A stretch of DNA of 64,000 nt, from positions 1 through 64,000 of the forward strand of contig JABARH010000019.1 of NCBI GenBank assembly GCA_019187665.1, written 5' to 3'. The stretch is from Anaerolineales bacterium. Lineage in GTDB: Bacteria; Chloroflexota; Anaerolineae; Anaerolineales; Villigracilaceae. A program made the translations under genes and the position numbers. Positions 43,263 to 51,445 of the stretch are shown here, in pieces (position 1 is the stretch's first letter; each line of letters begins with the position of its first letter). Under the pieces are notes generated by a model. The model was not told where the DNA came from. It did no database searches and saw nothing but the letters and a program-made list of their open reading frames with translations.

Positions 43263-43946
43263 TTAGTTCATCCATTCCCGGAACGCGGCCTGGTCCACTA
43301 CGCGGATACGGCGGTTTTCCACTTTGATGGCGCCGCTTCGTTCCAGCTCTCGCAGAGAGCGCGCCACTACTTCGCGCACTGTTCCCAATCGCGCGGCCAT
43401 TTGCTCCTGGGTCATGTGTGCAGAAGCGCCGGCGTCGTCGGGCGGCAACTCATTGATGAGACGCGCCAGCCGGTGGGTGACCTGGTAGAAGGCCATCTCG
43501 CTCACCTGGCGCACCATGCCGCGCAGCATGCGCCCGAAATTGGACAACACTTTTTGCGCGAATTGTGGATGCTTTTGCACCAGGCGGCGGAGAATCGCGG
43601 CGTCAATCAGCCAGATGCGCGACGTTTCCAGCGCCTCCACGTTGACCGGGTTCACGTCGCCGTCGAAGGTGGGCACCTCGCCGAAGGTATCTCCCTCCTG
43701 CAGGATGCGGACGATGTATTGCCGTCCCTGCGGCGAGACGCGATGGATCTTGGCGCTGCCCTCGTGCATGATGAAGACCCCGTCGCAGGCATCGCCCTCC
43801 CAAAAGATCACCTCGCCGCGCTCGTATTCACGTAACTGCATATGCGAGGAAATTTCATGGAGCAGAGCCGCGGCGCAGTCGTCAAAGTATTCATTGGCGC
43901 GCAGCGCGTCTATGTATTGTTTGTTTGTGGCGGGGAGTATTTTCAT
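43263..43946 (-). CDS. Crp/Fnr family transcriptional regulator
   Basis: 227 residues. An N-terminal cyclic-nucleotide-type sensor domain (about 15-130, with GEVIFWEGDACDGVFIMHEG and GDTFGEVPTFDG) is joined to a C-terminal winged helix (TQEQMAARLGTVREVVARSLRELE). It lacks the N-terminal cysteine cluster of FNR, so it is not an iron-sulfur oxygen sensor; the ligand is unknown. The start overlaps the stop of the PRT gene by 4 nt. It converges on the nrf region, and control of nrfHA is possible but not shown. Confidence 0.9.
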   Translation of the reverse strand: MKILPATNKQYIDALRANEYFDDCAAALLHEISSHMQLREYERGEVIFWEGDACDGVFIMHEGSAKIHRVSPQGRQYIVRILQEGDTFGEVPTFDGDVNPVNVEALETSRIWLIDAAILRRLVQKHPQFAQKVLSNFGRMLRGMVRQVSEMAFYQVTHRLARLINELPPDDAGASAHMTQEQMAARLGTVREVVARSLRELERSGAIKVENRRIRVVDQAAFREWMN

Positions 43947-44458
43947 AAGCCTGGGTCGCTGAGCAGGACCGCGTCGCCGCCGCGCCCCACCTCCCATGGG
44001 TAGATGGTGAACGCGTCGGTGACGGCGGCATAATAATCGGGGCGGACGCTGCCGAACAGGTTGCGATATGGGTTGTAATGTAAAACGCAGGTCTCGGGAA
44101 ACCCGCCCGCCGCAGACACGCGGTTTTTGACGGCGGTGATGGTGCGGCCGGAGCCCCAGACATCATCCACGATGAGAGCCGGGCGGCCGCGCAGCAGTTC
44201 GTCGGCTGGAAATTGAAGGAAATCCGGCCAGGCCATGAGTTGTGCGGCGCTGTTGGCAATCTGCGCAGGAAAGTTGACCGCGGCGGTCAGCACATGGGTA
44301 ATGTCCATGGCGTCGGCCAGCAAACCGCCGGGGACGATGCCGCCGCGTGTGATCATTACCATCGCGGTAAATTCGCGGCGGAACTGCGGAAGCAGATGGT
44401 CTATCAGCCGGTCCACCTCTTCCCAGGTGACCATTTCACGGCGGGATTCAGGTTGCAC
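43943..44458 (-). CDS. Phosphoribosyltransferase (xanthine-guanine PRT-like)
   Basis: 171 residues. The PRPP loop LIVDDVWGSGRTI is canonical. MVMITRGGIVPGGLLAD matches the substrate region of Gpt/HPRT-like enzymes. Purine salvage is likely; a role in PRPP sensing cannot be excluded. It lies between DUF6159 and the Crp-type regulator in a tight minus-strand series (8 nt after DUF6159, 4-nt overlap with the regulator). Confidence 0.85.
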   Translation of the reverse strand: MQPESRREMVTWEEVDRLIDHLLPQFRREFTAMVMITRGGIVPGGLLADAMDITHVLTAAVNFPAQIANSAAQLMAWPDFLQFPADELLRGRPALIVDDVWGSGRTITAVKNRVSAAGGFPETCVLHYNPYRNLFGSVRPDYYAAVTDAFTIYPWEVGRGGDAVLLSDPGL

Positions 44459-44465
44459 GACTTTC

Positions 44466-45365
44466 CTATTTCAAGACAGCCGCAAGAGGCGCGGGCGCGG
44501 CAATCTTGTCGAAGGATTTGCCCTTCTCTTTGGCTTCTTCCACCTCGCGTGCCCAAATGTACAGGCAGGTGTGGTAGGCGGTGGCGGTGTAGGAACTGAT
44601 GACGCTCGAGACCATGATGAAAAAGAAGAAGATCATCAAGCCGGCCGCGATGCCGATGAAGGTGACGGTCGACTCGCCGCCGGACGCGTATGCCAATCCG
44701 CCGCCCACGGCAAGGCCGAGCGCCGCGCCGATCATCACGAGGATGAATCCGATCAAACCTGTCGCCCACTTCACGCCGACCGTGCTGATGCCGATCAATA
44801 ACACGTTGCTCTTGGTGATGTTCCAGATGCGTTCCATGCCCTTTTTAAGATTCAAATCGTCAATCACCATGGCGGGCAGGATCAACAGCGCGGCTTCCGT
44901 CCACAAGGTTTCGAGCAAGCCCGCGCCTGCGCGCGCCACAGCCGCGCCCACGCCGCCCTTGTTGTTGCGGTTGGCGGCGCTCTTGATCAGGTTGACCACG
45001 GTAGAGACCGCCGCCAATGTGACGATATCGAAGAAGTCGCGGCGCACGATCGCCCAGGCATCGCCGAGCTTGCCATCGCCCTCGGTCAGGTATTGGTAGA
45101 TCAGATAGACAGTCATCGCGGAGAACACATAACTCACGATGAATTGGACCAGGATCAAAACTGCGCCCATGACATACAGAATGACGTTGCCCGCTTCCGA
45201 ATCGCCCACCACCAGCGCCATGCCCACGATGGGGATGATCCCGATCACCGAGACCACCGCGCCGACCACCAGCGCGAACAAAGAAGGCTTAAGCAGATCG
45301 CGGTCTTTGAACGCCATCTGCCAGGCCTGTTTCAAAAAATTCCAACCACGGCGAAATGCTTCCAT
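44466..45365 (-). CDS. DUF6159 family membrane protein
   Basis: 299 residues with about six membrane helices. The N terminus FRRGWNFLKQAWQMAFKDRDLLKPSL is typical of DUF6159, whose function is unknown. AGGAGC lies upstream of the ATG, and an ATTATA on the plus strand (45397-45402) is a candidate -10. First gene of the unit with the PRT and regulator. Confidence 0.85.
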   Translation of the reverse strand: MEAFRRGWNFLKQAWQMAFKDRDLLKPSLFALVVGAVVSVIGIIPIVGMALVVGDSEAGNVILYVMGAVLILVQFIVSYVFSAMTVYLIYQYLTEGDGKLGDAWAIVRRDFFDIVTLAAVSTVVNLIKSAANRNNKGGVGAAVARAGAGLLETLWTEAALLILPAMVIDDLNLKKGMERIWNITKSNVLLIGISTVGVKWATGLIGFILVMIGAALGLAVGGGLAYASGGESTVTFIGIAAGLMIFFFFIMVSSVISSYTATAYHTCLYIWAREVEEAKEKGKSFDKIAAPAPLAAVLK

Positions 45366-45557
45366 CGCTTGCTCCTTGTGACTTAAGTTACACCGATTAT
45401 ACTGCCTCTCGCATTAAAACCAGGAGGTTCGCTTCGTCCAGCGTTCGAAAGCGTTTTGAAAATCCATCTGGAAAACGCAAGGGGGGTTCTCCGAAGCCTC
45501 CGAATGCGCGCTGAGCGAAGAGTGTATTCTACTTATTTCGACTCGGCGCGAGGCTGC

Positions 45558-47258
45558 TCATCTCTTCCACGCTTTAAATCCCTTCAAACTCGATCCTCCC
45601 AGAAATTCGCGGACGATGGAGTTGGCGGGGATGTAGGTCGAGTCAATGGGCAGGAACCATTCGAGGAAGGCGAGCAGTCTCTTTGCTTCAATGAATTCCG
45701 GTTTGCCATATGGCACCTGCCGCAGAAGAGGTTCGATCAGAGGCTTGAGGGCGGGTAATTCATACACCAGCGCGGAGTTGAACATCACATCGCAGTTTTC
45801 CTGATACGGGAAGATGTAACGCTTCTCGCCGCGACGCACCGATTCCCAGCGGGCGATGGTTTGGGCGGCAGAGTAGCCGCGTTCGCGCGCGTCGCGGACG
45901 ATGCGGCGGATGAGGCGCGTGTCGGTGGTGGAGACGCGGTTATGCCGGTCGAGGTTGATCTGCGTCAGGGCGGAGACGTAGGCTCGATACGCGTGGCCCG
46001 CCAGATGGTCGGGGATGAGGCGTGGGTTGAGTCCATGAATCCCTTCGAGAATCAGAATTTGTCCTTTGTGAAGTTGCGCCGTCTCACCTGGCTCGCGCAT
46101 GCCGGTCTTGAAGTTGTAATGCGGGAGGTGCGTCTCGTTTCCACCGATCAGCGATTCGAGATCGCTGGCGAGCAGGGGCAGGTCGAGGGCTTCGAGGGCT
46201 TCATAGTCCGGCTGTCCGTTGCTGTCGAGCGGCGTTTGTTCGCGCGGGACAAAATAGTTGTCGAGTTCGAGCGGATAGGGCGAGAGACCGTGCGCGAGCA
46301 GTTGCACGCTCAGGCGGCGCGAGAACGTGGTCTTGCCGGAGGAGGAGGGTCCCGCGATGAGGACGATCTCCGCGCCGCGTTCGGCGATCTGGCGCGCGAT
46401 CTGCGAGATGTGTCCTTCGTGCAGGGCTTCGGAGACAAGCACGATCTCCTCGGCGCGTCCCTGGTCAATGGCGTCATCCAGCGCGCCGGTATTTTCGATT
46501 TCGAGACGGGCGAGCCAGTCGCCATATTGACGGAAGGCGGCAAGCAGTTTGGGGTAATCGCCCATCGGTTCGAGGGTGGTGGGCGAATGGCGGCGCGGGA
46601 ATCGTAAAGTGAATCCGCCGTTGACCCGCGCCAGGCCGAACCGTTTGAGGTAACCGGTGGAGGGGACCATGTAGCCGTGCAAATAATCCATGCGCTCATT
46701 GAGCGCGTAGAGGGTCAGGTAATCTTTTTGGCGGTGCGCGAGCAGGCGCACTTTTTCGTCGAACTTTCTTTGTTTGAAATACTCGACCGCCTCGGCAATG
46801 GGCATCACTTTGCGCTCGAACGGCAGGTCGGCCTGGATCAGGCCGCGCAGGTGCGCTTCGAGTTGGTCGAGTTCCTTTTGCGTGAGCGCCTCGCGGCCGG
46901 AGACCTGGCAGAAGAATCCGCCGGAGGAAACGGAGTGGTCAATGGCGAGTTTGCCTTCAGGGAAAAGATCGGCGAACGCCATTTCGAGCAGGAAGACCAG
47001 CGACCGCCGATAGATGCGCGCGCCGTCGGCGGTGTCCATGGTGACGGGCTGGACGCGGCTTTCCATCTCGATGGGATAGGTTAACTCGTGGAGTTCGTTA
47101 TCTACGATGGCGGCGACGATGGGCGCGCCGAAATCGTCGCGCACGGGACGCAGGAATTCGCCAACCCGTTCGCCGCGCGGACCCGTGAGGGCGCGGCCAT
47201 CGGGAAGGTGAATCTGGACGGTGGGAGAGGGAGGGGCGAGGGAGATGTTGGATGTCAT
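45558..47258 (-). CDS. TGS-domain nucleoside kinase (uridine kinase-like)
   Basis: 566 residues. A TGS-like domain (about 12-75) is followed by a threonyl-tRNA-synthetase editing-like domain (about 75-240, with DHSVSSGGFFCQV). The C-terminal P-loop kinase has Walker A AGPSSSGKTTFSRR (about 312-325) and LDNYFVP. This three-part layout is known from a group of bacterial nucleoside kinases. The substrate is not established here; uridine or cytidine is likely from the kinase domain. It overlaps the sulfatase-fold gene by 4 nt. Confidence 0.88.
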   Translation of the reverse strand: MTSNISLAPPSPTVQIHLPDGRALTGPRGERVGEFLRPVRDDFGAPIVAAIVDNELHELTYPIEMESRVQPVTMDTADGARIYRRSLVFLLEMAFADLFPEGKLAIDHSVSSGGFFCQVSGREALTQKELDQLEAHLRGLIQADLPFERKVMPIAEAVEYFKQRKFDEKVRLLAHRQKDYLTLYALNERMDYLHGYMVPSTGYLKRFGLARVNGGFTLRFPRRHSPTTLEPMGDYPKLLAAFRQYGDWLARLEIENTGALDDAIDQGRAEEIVLVSEALHEGHISQIARQIAERGAEIVLIAGPSSSGKTTFSRRLSVQLLAHGLSPYPLELDNYFVPREQTPLDSNGQPDYEALEALDLPLLASDLESLIGGNETHLPHYNFKTGMREPGETAQLHKGQILILEGIHGLNPRLIPDHLAGHAYRAYVSALTQINLDRHNRVSTTDTRLIRRIVRDARERGYSAAQTIARWESVRRGEKRYIFPYQENCDVMFNSALVYELPALKPLIEPLLRQVPYGKPEFIEAKRLLAFLEWFLPIDSTYIPANSIVREFLGGSSLKGFKAWKR

Positions 47259-48796
47259 GGTGTGGGTTGGAATGGGCGTTCGGCCTGTGTGAAGAGATCG
47301 AGCAATTCTTCCTTCATGTGCGCGGCAGTAACTGTGTCCTGCAAGAACAGGTCGCGCTTTTCATCGGGGTCTTCGTGTAGATCATACAGTTCGAAGGCCT
47401 CGGGGGATTTGTTGTAGCCCATGTAGGCTGTCAGTTTTTTCGTCCCTTTGATCATGGAGAGGCTGACGCGCGCAAGCGGCTGGAAGGAGGAGGCTTCTTT
47501 GGCTTCCACAGAAATGACCGGGCGTTCCGGGTCCTCTTCGCCGCCCAGGCCGGGCAGGATGCGCCCATCGAGGCCGGAGGGAATGGGCATTTTGGCCAGC
47601 GAAAGGATGGTGGGCAGGAGGTCCGCGTTGCTGGTTGGAGTGCGAATGTCGAGCCGCTGAACGGGTCCTGGCGGAATCACAAGAAGGGGCACGTGGATGA
47701 TGGGTTCGTACAGCAGGGGTGTGGCATGACCGAACACGCCGCGTTCGAACATTTCGCCGTGATCGGAGGTGATGATGAAGTAGGTGTCTTCCAGCACACC
47801 GGCCTGCTCCAGCGAGTCGAACAGGCGGCCCATCTCCGCATCCACGTTGGCGACGAACTCGTCGTAGTTCTTTCGATTCTCGAGCAGGGTGCGGCGGTTG
47901 ATGCGTTCTCCAAGCGGGTGCATTTGTTTGGTGGGTAATTCCACGTTTGCCAGCGAGTCCACAAATTTGCGCGTGGGACAATAGAGCGCATGCGGCGACA
48001 TCAGGTGGAAATAGGCGAAGAACGGCGAGTGCCTGCCGTGCAGGTCCAGGATGGAATCGCGCACGCCGTCATAGACTACGCGGTTCTGGAAATAGTAATA
48101 GCCGTTGGTGGGCAGGCCGTAGGGATGGTCTGCATCGGGCGCACCGACGTCTGTATGGCTGAGGTTGTAGAGCAGGCTGATGTATCCGAACGAGGGCGAA
48201 CCCGCCAGCGGGTTGACGACCGGATGCGTGGAAATGAGGAAGTCATCAATGGCGTAATACGCGCCGATCGAATCCTTCGCGAAGGAATGGCTGACGATGC
48301 GCTTGCCCCAGCCGTCCATGAACGTGGGCGCGGGAATGTGCCAATCCAGCGCGTCGCCGAACTGACGCAGGAGCAGGTCGGCCCAGATGTTTTGGGCGAA
48401 CCCCGAGCGGTGGTAGGCGGGACCAAGAAGATGAAAGATGTTCTGACCGGCCAGCGAGCGCCTCACCAGCCCGCCCAGGTTTACGGTGCGATGCGTCCAC
48501 GCGAAGGAGCCGGTCAACAGGGTGGCGGTGCCGGGCGAGGTGAAATTTCCGCCCGCGTAATGCGAGTGATACACAATGGCGCGATCGGCCAGGCGTTCGA
48601 GGTTCGGCGTGGTTTGCCGTTCGTATCCGTACAACGATAAATTGGCCGCGGACATTGTGTCGGCGACGAGTACAACAATGTTTGGTTTTTGCTCCTGCAT
48701 TGCGCTCCCGCCGCGCGAACGCAATGCGGTCCATGCCGCGCCCCCGGAAGCCAGGGCGGCCAGTTTAAGGATGTCGCGTCGAGAGAGATGTGCCAT
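47255..48796 (-). CDS. Tat-exported sulfatase-fold hydrolase with Thr in the nucleophile position
   Basis: 513 residues. The N terminus SRRDILKLAALASGG is a twin-arginine signal, so it is exported folded. The alkaline phosphatase/sulfatase domain begins PNIVVLVADTMSAANLSLYGY. The nucleophile motif reads TSPGTATLLTG where sulfatases have C/S-x-P-x-R-x-x-L-L-T-G. The Cys is replaced by Thr and the Arg by Thr, so a formylglycine sulfatase is unlikely. It is closer to Thr-nucleophile phosphotransferases. Metal ligands are in ITSDHGEMF. Followed by the nucleoside kinase (4-nt overlap). Confidence 0.85.
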   Translation of the reverse strand: MAHLSRRDILKLAALASGGAAWTALRSRGGSAMQEQKPNIVVLVADTMSAANLSLYGYERQTTPNLERLADRAIVYHSHYAGGNFTSPGTATLLTGSFAWTHRTVNLGGLVRRSLAGQNIFHLLGPAYHRSGFAQNIWADLLLRQFGDALDWHIPAPTFMDGWGKRIVSHSFAKDSIGAYYAIDDFLISTHPVVNPLAGSPSFGYISLLYNLSHTDVGAPDADHPYGLPTNGYYYFQNRVVYDGVRDSILDLHGRHSPFFAYFHLMSPHALYCPTRKFVDSLANVELPTKQMHPLGERINRRTLLENRKNYDEFVANVDAEMGRLFDSLEQAGVLEDTYFIITSDHGEMFERGVFGHATPLLYEPIIHVPLLVIPPGPVQRLDIRTPTSNADLLPTILSLAKMPIPSGLDGRILPGLGGEEDPERPVISVEAKEASSFQPLARVSLSMIKGTKKLTAYMGYNKSPEAFELYDLHEDPDEKRDLFLQDTVTAAHMKEELLDLFTQAERPFQPTP

Positions 48797-48799
48797 GGA

Positions 48800-49330
48800 T
48801 TAAAAGAGGTTGCGGAGCAAGACAACCCCAAACGAGATGAGCGAGACCGGGACGAATAAAAAGAGGAAGATGCTCACGAGGTCGGAAAACCACGCCGCGC
48901 TCTGGATCAGGAATCGGGCGCGCCCTGCCGCGAAGGTGACGAGGACGGTCAGGCCGAGCGCCGCCAGCGAGTATGGAATTAATTCGGCGATGAAATCATA
49001 TCCGATTACGGCGTAACGATACATGTACAACATGATCGCGCCGAGGCCGGTCAGCGCCGCAAAGGCGCCGCGCGCGACGAAGACATCTCGCATCCACGCG
49101 GCGGGAAGAATTATGCTCACGAGCAGCAGGATGCCCGTTATCGCGAGACTCTCCAATAACGCGGCGGTCATCGAATAAGCGAAGATGACGATGATTTCGC
49201 CCAGGGTGAGGAATAGTATCCACGAGGGGAGTTTCCAGAGGAAGACGATCAATGTCCAGCCGTAAACGAGAAACGCGATCACGGCAAAGACCGGCAGGAT
49301 CGCTCCGAACGCAGGCAGGCGCTTTTTCAC
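48800..49330 (-). CDS. Hypothetical membrane protein
   Basis: 176 residues with five or six hydrophobic helices and few charged loops. I do not recognise the family. Its ATG overlaps the panE-like stop by 4 nt, and its stop is 3 nt before the sulfatase-fold gene start, so all are probably on one transcript. Confidence 0.7.
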   Translation of the reverse strand: MKKRLPAFGAILPVFAVIAFLVYGWTLIVFLWKLPSWILFLTLGEIIVIFAYSMTAALLESLAITGILLLVSIILPAAWMRDVFVARGAFAALTGLGAIMLYMYRYAVIGYDFIAELIPYSLAALGLTVLVTFAAGRARFLIQSAAWFSDLVSIFLFLFVPVSLISFGVVLLRNLF

Positions 49331-50397
49331 CTCAGCCGATCCAGCAGTTTCTGCGGTTGGCCTGCAAAGACTTCGAGCGGGATTTCTTTGTTCGTCAGGG
49401 CGAGCAGGGTTTCGGTGAGTACTTTGTTGACCGGCGTTTGGACGCCTGTTTTTTCCCCTGCCCGCACAACGGCGCCATGCAGATAAGCCACTTCAGATTT
49501 TCCGCGCCCGGCGTGCAGGTCAATGTGGAAGGAGGGCATCTTGGAGCCGCGTCCGCTTCCCGCAGCGCGACCGAGGAATGGTTTCGACAGCCACAAGGGG
49601 AGTTCGGTGGCCATGGCCAACATGCGGACCGGGGTTTTTGGCAGATCCACTTCCTCGATGTCGAGCGCGTCCATCACGGCGAGGCATTCGCGCAGCATTT
49701 CGATCTCAAGTTTATACAATCGTTTATCCTTAAATATTTGCGCGGCGGTCATGTCCAGGATGGCGGAGGTGGGGTTGGCGATCAGGTTGGTCAGCATCTT
49801 CGACCATTTCATGGCGGGCGCGTCCGGAAAAATCTGGGCGTTAAGATAGGCGGCGTTGAAGGCCGCGACCAGTTTTGCAGAAAGCGGATGCCCGTCTGCG
49901 ATGCCGATGCCGCGCAATTTCTCCAGCACGATGTCGCCCGCGCCGCGCCGGCCGATGGCGGTGGTGACCGTCCCATGGATGACCTTGTCTGCGCCGAGGA
50001 CGGATGCGATAGCCGGTTCATTGTCCACGCCGTTGGAGAGACACAGGATGGGCGGGATTTTTTCTGCGAAGGGTCTCATCCCATGGAGCGCGGCAGGGGT
50101 GTCGAACGATTTCAATGCGAAGAGAGCGACATCGAACGGCCAATAATGGAGCGCTTCTTCGAGCGAACCTGCGACGACAAAAGACGAAGGCGCGAGCAGG
50201 GAGGCGTCCTTTGTTTTGCGGCGTGGATCGAGAGTCAGGTCGAGGCGCAGTCCGCGCTGGCGCAATTCTTCGGCGGCGGCTGGCTGCTCGACGAAGACGA
50301 TGCGGTGTTCCGCAAGCGCCAGTGAGCCGCCGATATACGCGCCGATGGCGCCCGCACCGAAGACAAGGATATTGAGGGGAGAGGAGGAGGGCTGCAT
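49327..50397 (-). CDS. 2-dehydropantoate 2-reductase family protein (PanE-like)
   Basis: 356 residues. PanE reduces ketopantoate to pantoate with NADPH in coenzyme A synthesis. The N-terminal Rossmann motif is VFGAGAIGAYIGG (about 11-23), and ALKSFDTPAAL and CLSNGVDNE follow. The C-terminal helical domain has MKWSKMLTNLIANPTSAI with the catalytic Lys and the Asn. It is about 50 residues longer than E. coli PanE, so a related ketoacid reductase is possible. The start at 50397 is set by the fold; the longer frame to 50613 adds no recognisable sequence. Confidence 0.85.
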   Translation of the reverse strand: MQPSSSPLNILVFGAGAIGAYIGGSLALAEHRIVFVEQPAAAEELRQRGLRLDLTLDPRRKTKDASLLAPSSFVVAGSLEEALHYWPFDVALFALKSFDTPAALHGMRPFAEKIPPILCLSNGVDNEPAIASVLGADKVIHGTVTTAIGRRGAGDIVLEKLRGIGIADGHPLSAKLVAAFNAAYLNAQIFPDAPAMKWSKMLTNLIANPTSAILDMTAAQIFKDKRLYKLEIEMLRECLAVMDALDIEEVDLPKTPVRMLAMATELPLWLSKPFLGRAAGSGRGSKMPSFHIDLHAGRGKSEVAYLHGAVVRAGEKTGVQTPVNKVLTETLLALTNKEIPLEVFAGQPQKLLDRLR

Positions 50398-50970
50398 TCG
50401 ATTGAAGATTGAGGATGGTTTTGGCGCATGAACGTTTGACAAAGCGGCATGAGCCTGTGCCTTTGGGTTTATGCCTAAACGAACAAAGTCATGCCCACGC
50501 CAAAAAGCATTATACCGTGTCGGGAACTGGACTGACGACGAACAGGCGCTGGCGCCGCGCGGGTCAATGACGTTCTGACTGTCGGATGATTTTGAAAAAA
50601 AGCGGCTCGACACAGATAAAAAACAACGCGGCAGTCAGTTTGAGGATGGCGATCAGGCAATTGAAATTGTGCCGAGGTCAACGAGGTGTTCCATCTGACA
50701 AACTGCCCGACCGAGGGCTGAGCGCGCACTCGCCGGATGTGAATATCTTGATACCACCACGCAGGAACACGCGCATCTGGAAACAGGGCAACACCAGGCT
50801 ATTCTTTTCTGTTGTATCAAGCAATCATTTAGGTACATTCGGGTTAAACGATGGACCTGTTCAGAGTTTACGCATAATTGGCGTTCTCTAACGCCAGCAG
50901 GCGCGTTAGAGAACGCGCCTTACGCAAGGTTTTGCATAAGTCCTGCTATTTTCATAAGAGCCAGGATGGA
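50398..50970. other. Long intergenic stretch
   Basis: 573 nt. A minus-strand TATAAT (50514-50509) is the best promoter candidate for the panE-like operon. Downstream of it ATG at about 50492 opens a five-codon frame (MTLFV) that could be a short leader peptide. 50570-50865 shows no gene or array that I recognise. 50867-50942 is a dispersed repeat. Confidence 0.5.
50867..50942. repeat. Dispersed imperfect palindrome, copy 2
   Basis: A shorter, reverse-oriented relative of 1059-1170, with GCGTTCTCTAACGC and GCGTTAGAGAACGC as inner inverted arms. A fragment of the same kind (GCGTTCTCTAACGC) is at 43231-43246. Confidence 0.6.
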
Positions 50971-51390
50971 TCAAATATTTTCAAACGCAGACACTTTTTC
51001 CCGCCACTCTTGCGGAACGGGGATGGATTTGTTCTGGTAGTAATCGAACGCGACCATGACCACTTCGCCCTCGGCAAAAACCTCGCCGGTCTCGGCATGC
51101 ACCACGTTCTGCTCCACAGTCATGGACTTGTTGCCGATCTTCACAATGCGCGCGCCCACTTTGATCGGCGTGCCCCACTCGACCGGTTTTCGATATGCCA
51201 CATGCACGTCGGCGAGGATCACGCCGATCTCCATGAACGATTGTCCCTCTTTGTATAGCCCGAGGTGGCGGATGTATTGGATGCGTGCCTGCTCGAAGAG
51301 AGTCACAAACTTGGCGTTATTGAGGTGACCTTGCGGGTCGAGGTCGCCATAGCGGACTTCGATGGGATGGTAGAAGCGGAAGTGGGACAT
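50971..51390 (-). CDS. Acyl-CoA thioesterase (4-hydroxybenzoyl-CoA thioesterase/YbgC family)
   Basis: 139 residues, hotdog fold. VRYGDLDPQGHLNNAKFVTLFEQAR carries the conserved Asp and the D-x-x-G-H-x-N-N block of the YbgC/4HBT group. It hydrolyses an acyl-CoA in the cytosol; the chain is not predictable. The start at 51390 gives the family N terminus, and TATAAT on the minus strand ends 6 nt before it, so the transcript is probably leaderless. Longer frames run into the terminator of the kinase gene and are rejected. Confidence 0.88.
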   Translation of the reverse strand: MSHFRFYHPIEVRYGDLDPQGHLNNAKFVTLFEQARIQYIRHLGLYKEGQSFMEIGVILADVHVAYRKPVEWGTPIKVGARIVKIGNKSMTVEQNVVHAETGEVFAEGEVVMVAFDYYQNKSIPVPQEWREKVSAFENI

Positions 51391-51396
51391 GCTTTG

Positions 51397-51402
51397 ATTA
51401 TA
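51397..51402 (-). promoter_or_regulatory. -10 box 6 nt before the thioesterase start
   Basis: TATAAT on the minus strand, 6-nt spacer to ATG (51390). Confidence 0.55.
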
Positions 51403-51407
51403 CTCAG

Positions 51408-51438
51408 CAAAACAAAACCTCCCGCGCCAGCGGGAGGC
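51408..51438 (-). terminator. Terminator of the Ser/Thr kinase gene
   Basis: On the minus strand, CCTCCCGC / GCGGGAGG with loop TGGC, followed by TTTTGTTTT. It lies 8 nt beyond the kinase stop and directly upstream of the thioesterase promoter. Confidence 0.85.
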
Positions 51439-51445
51439 GGAAAAA

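Noticed and set aside
50586..50891. Possible plus-strand gene of about 100 codons
   Set aside because: No recognisable domain, no ribosome site, and its end lies in a dispersed repeat.
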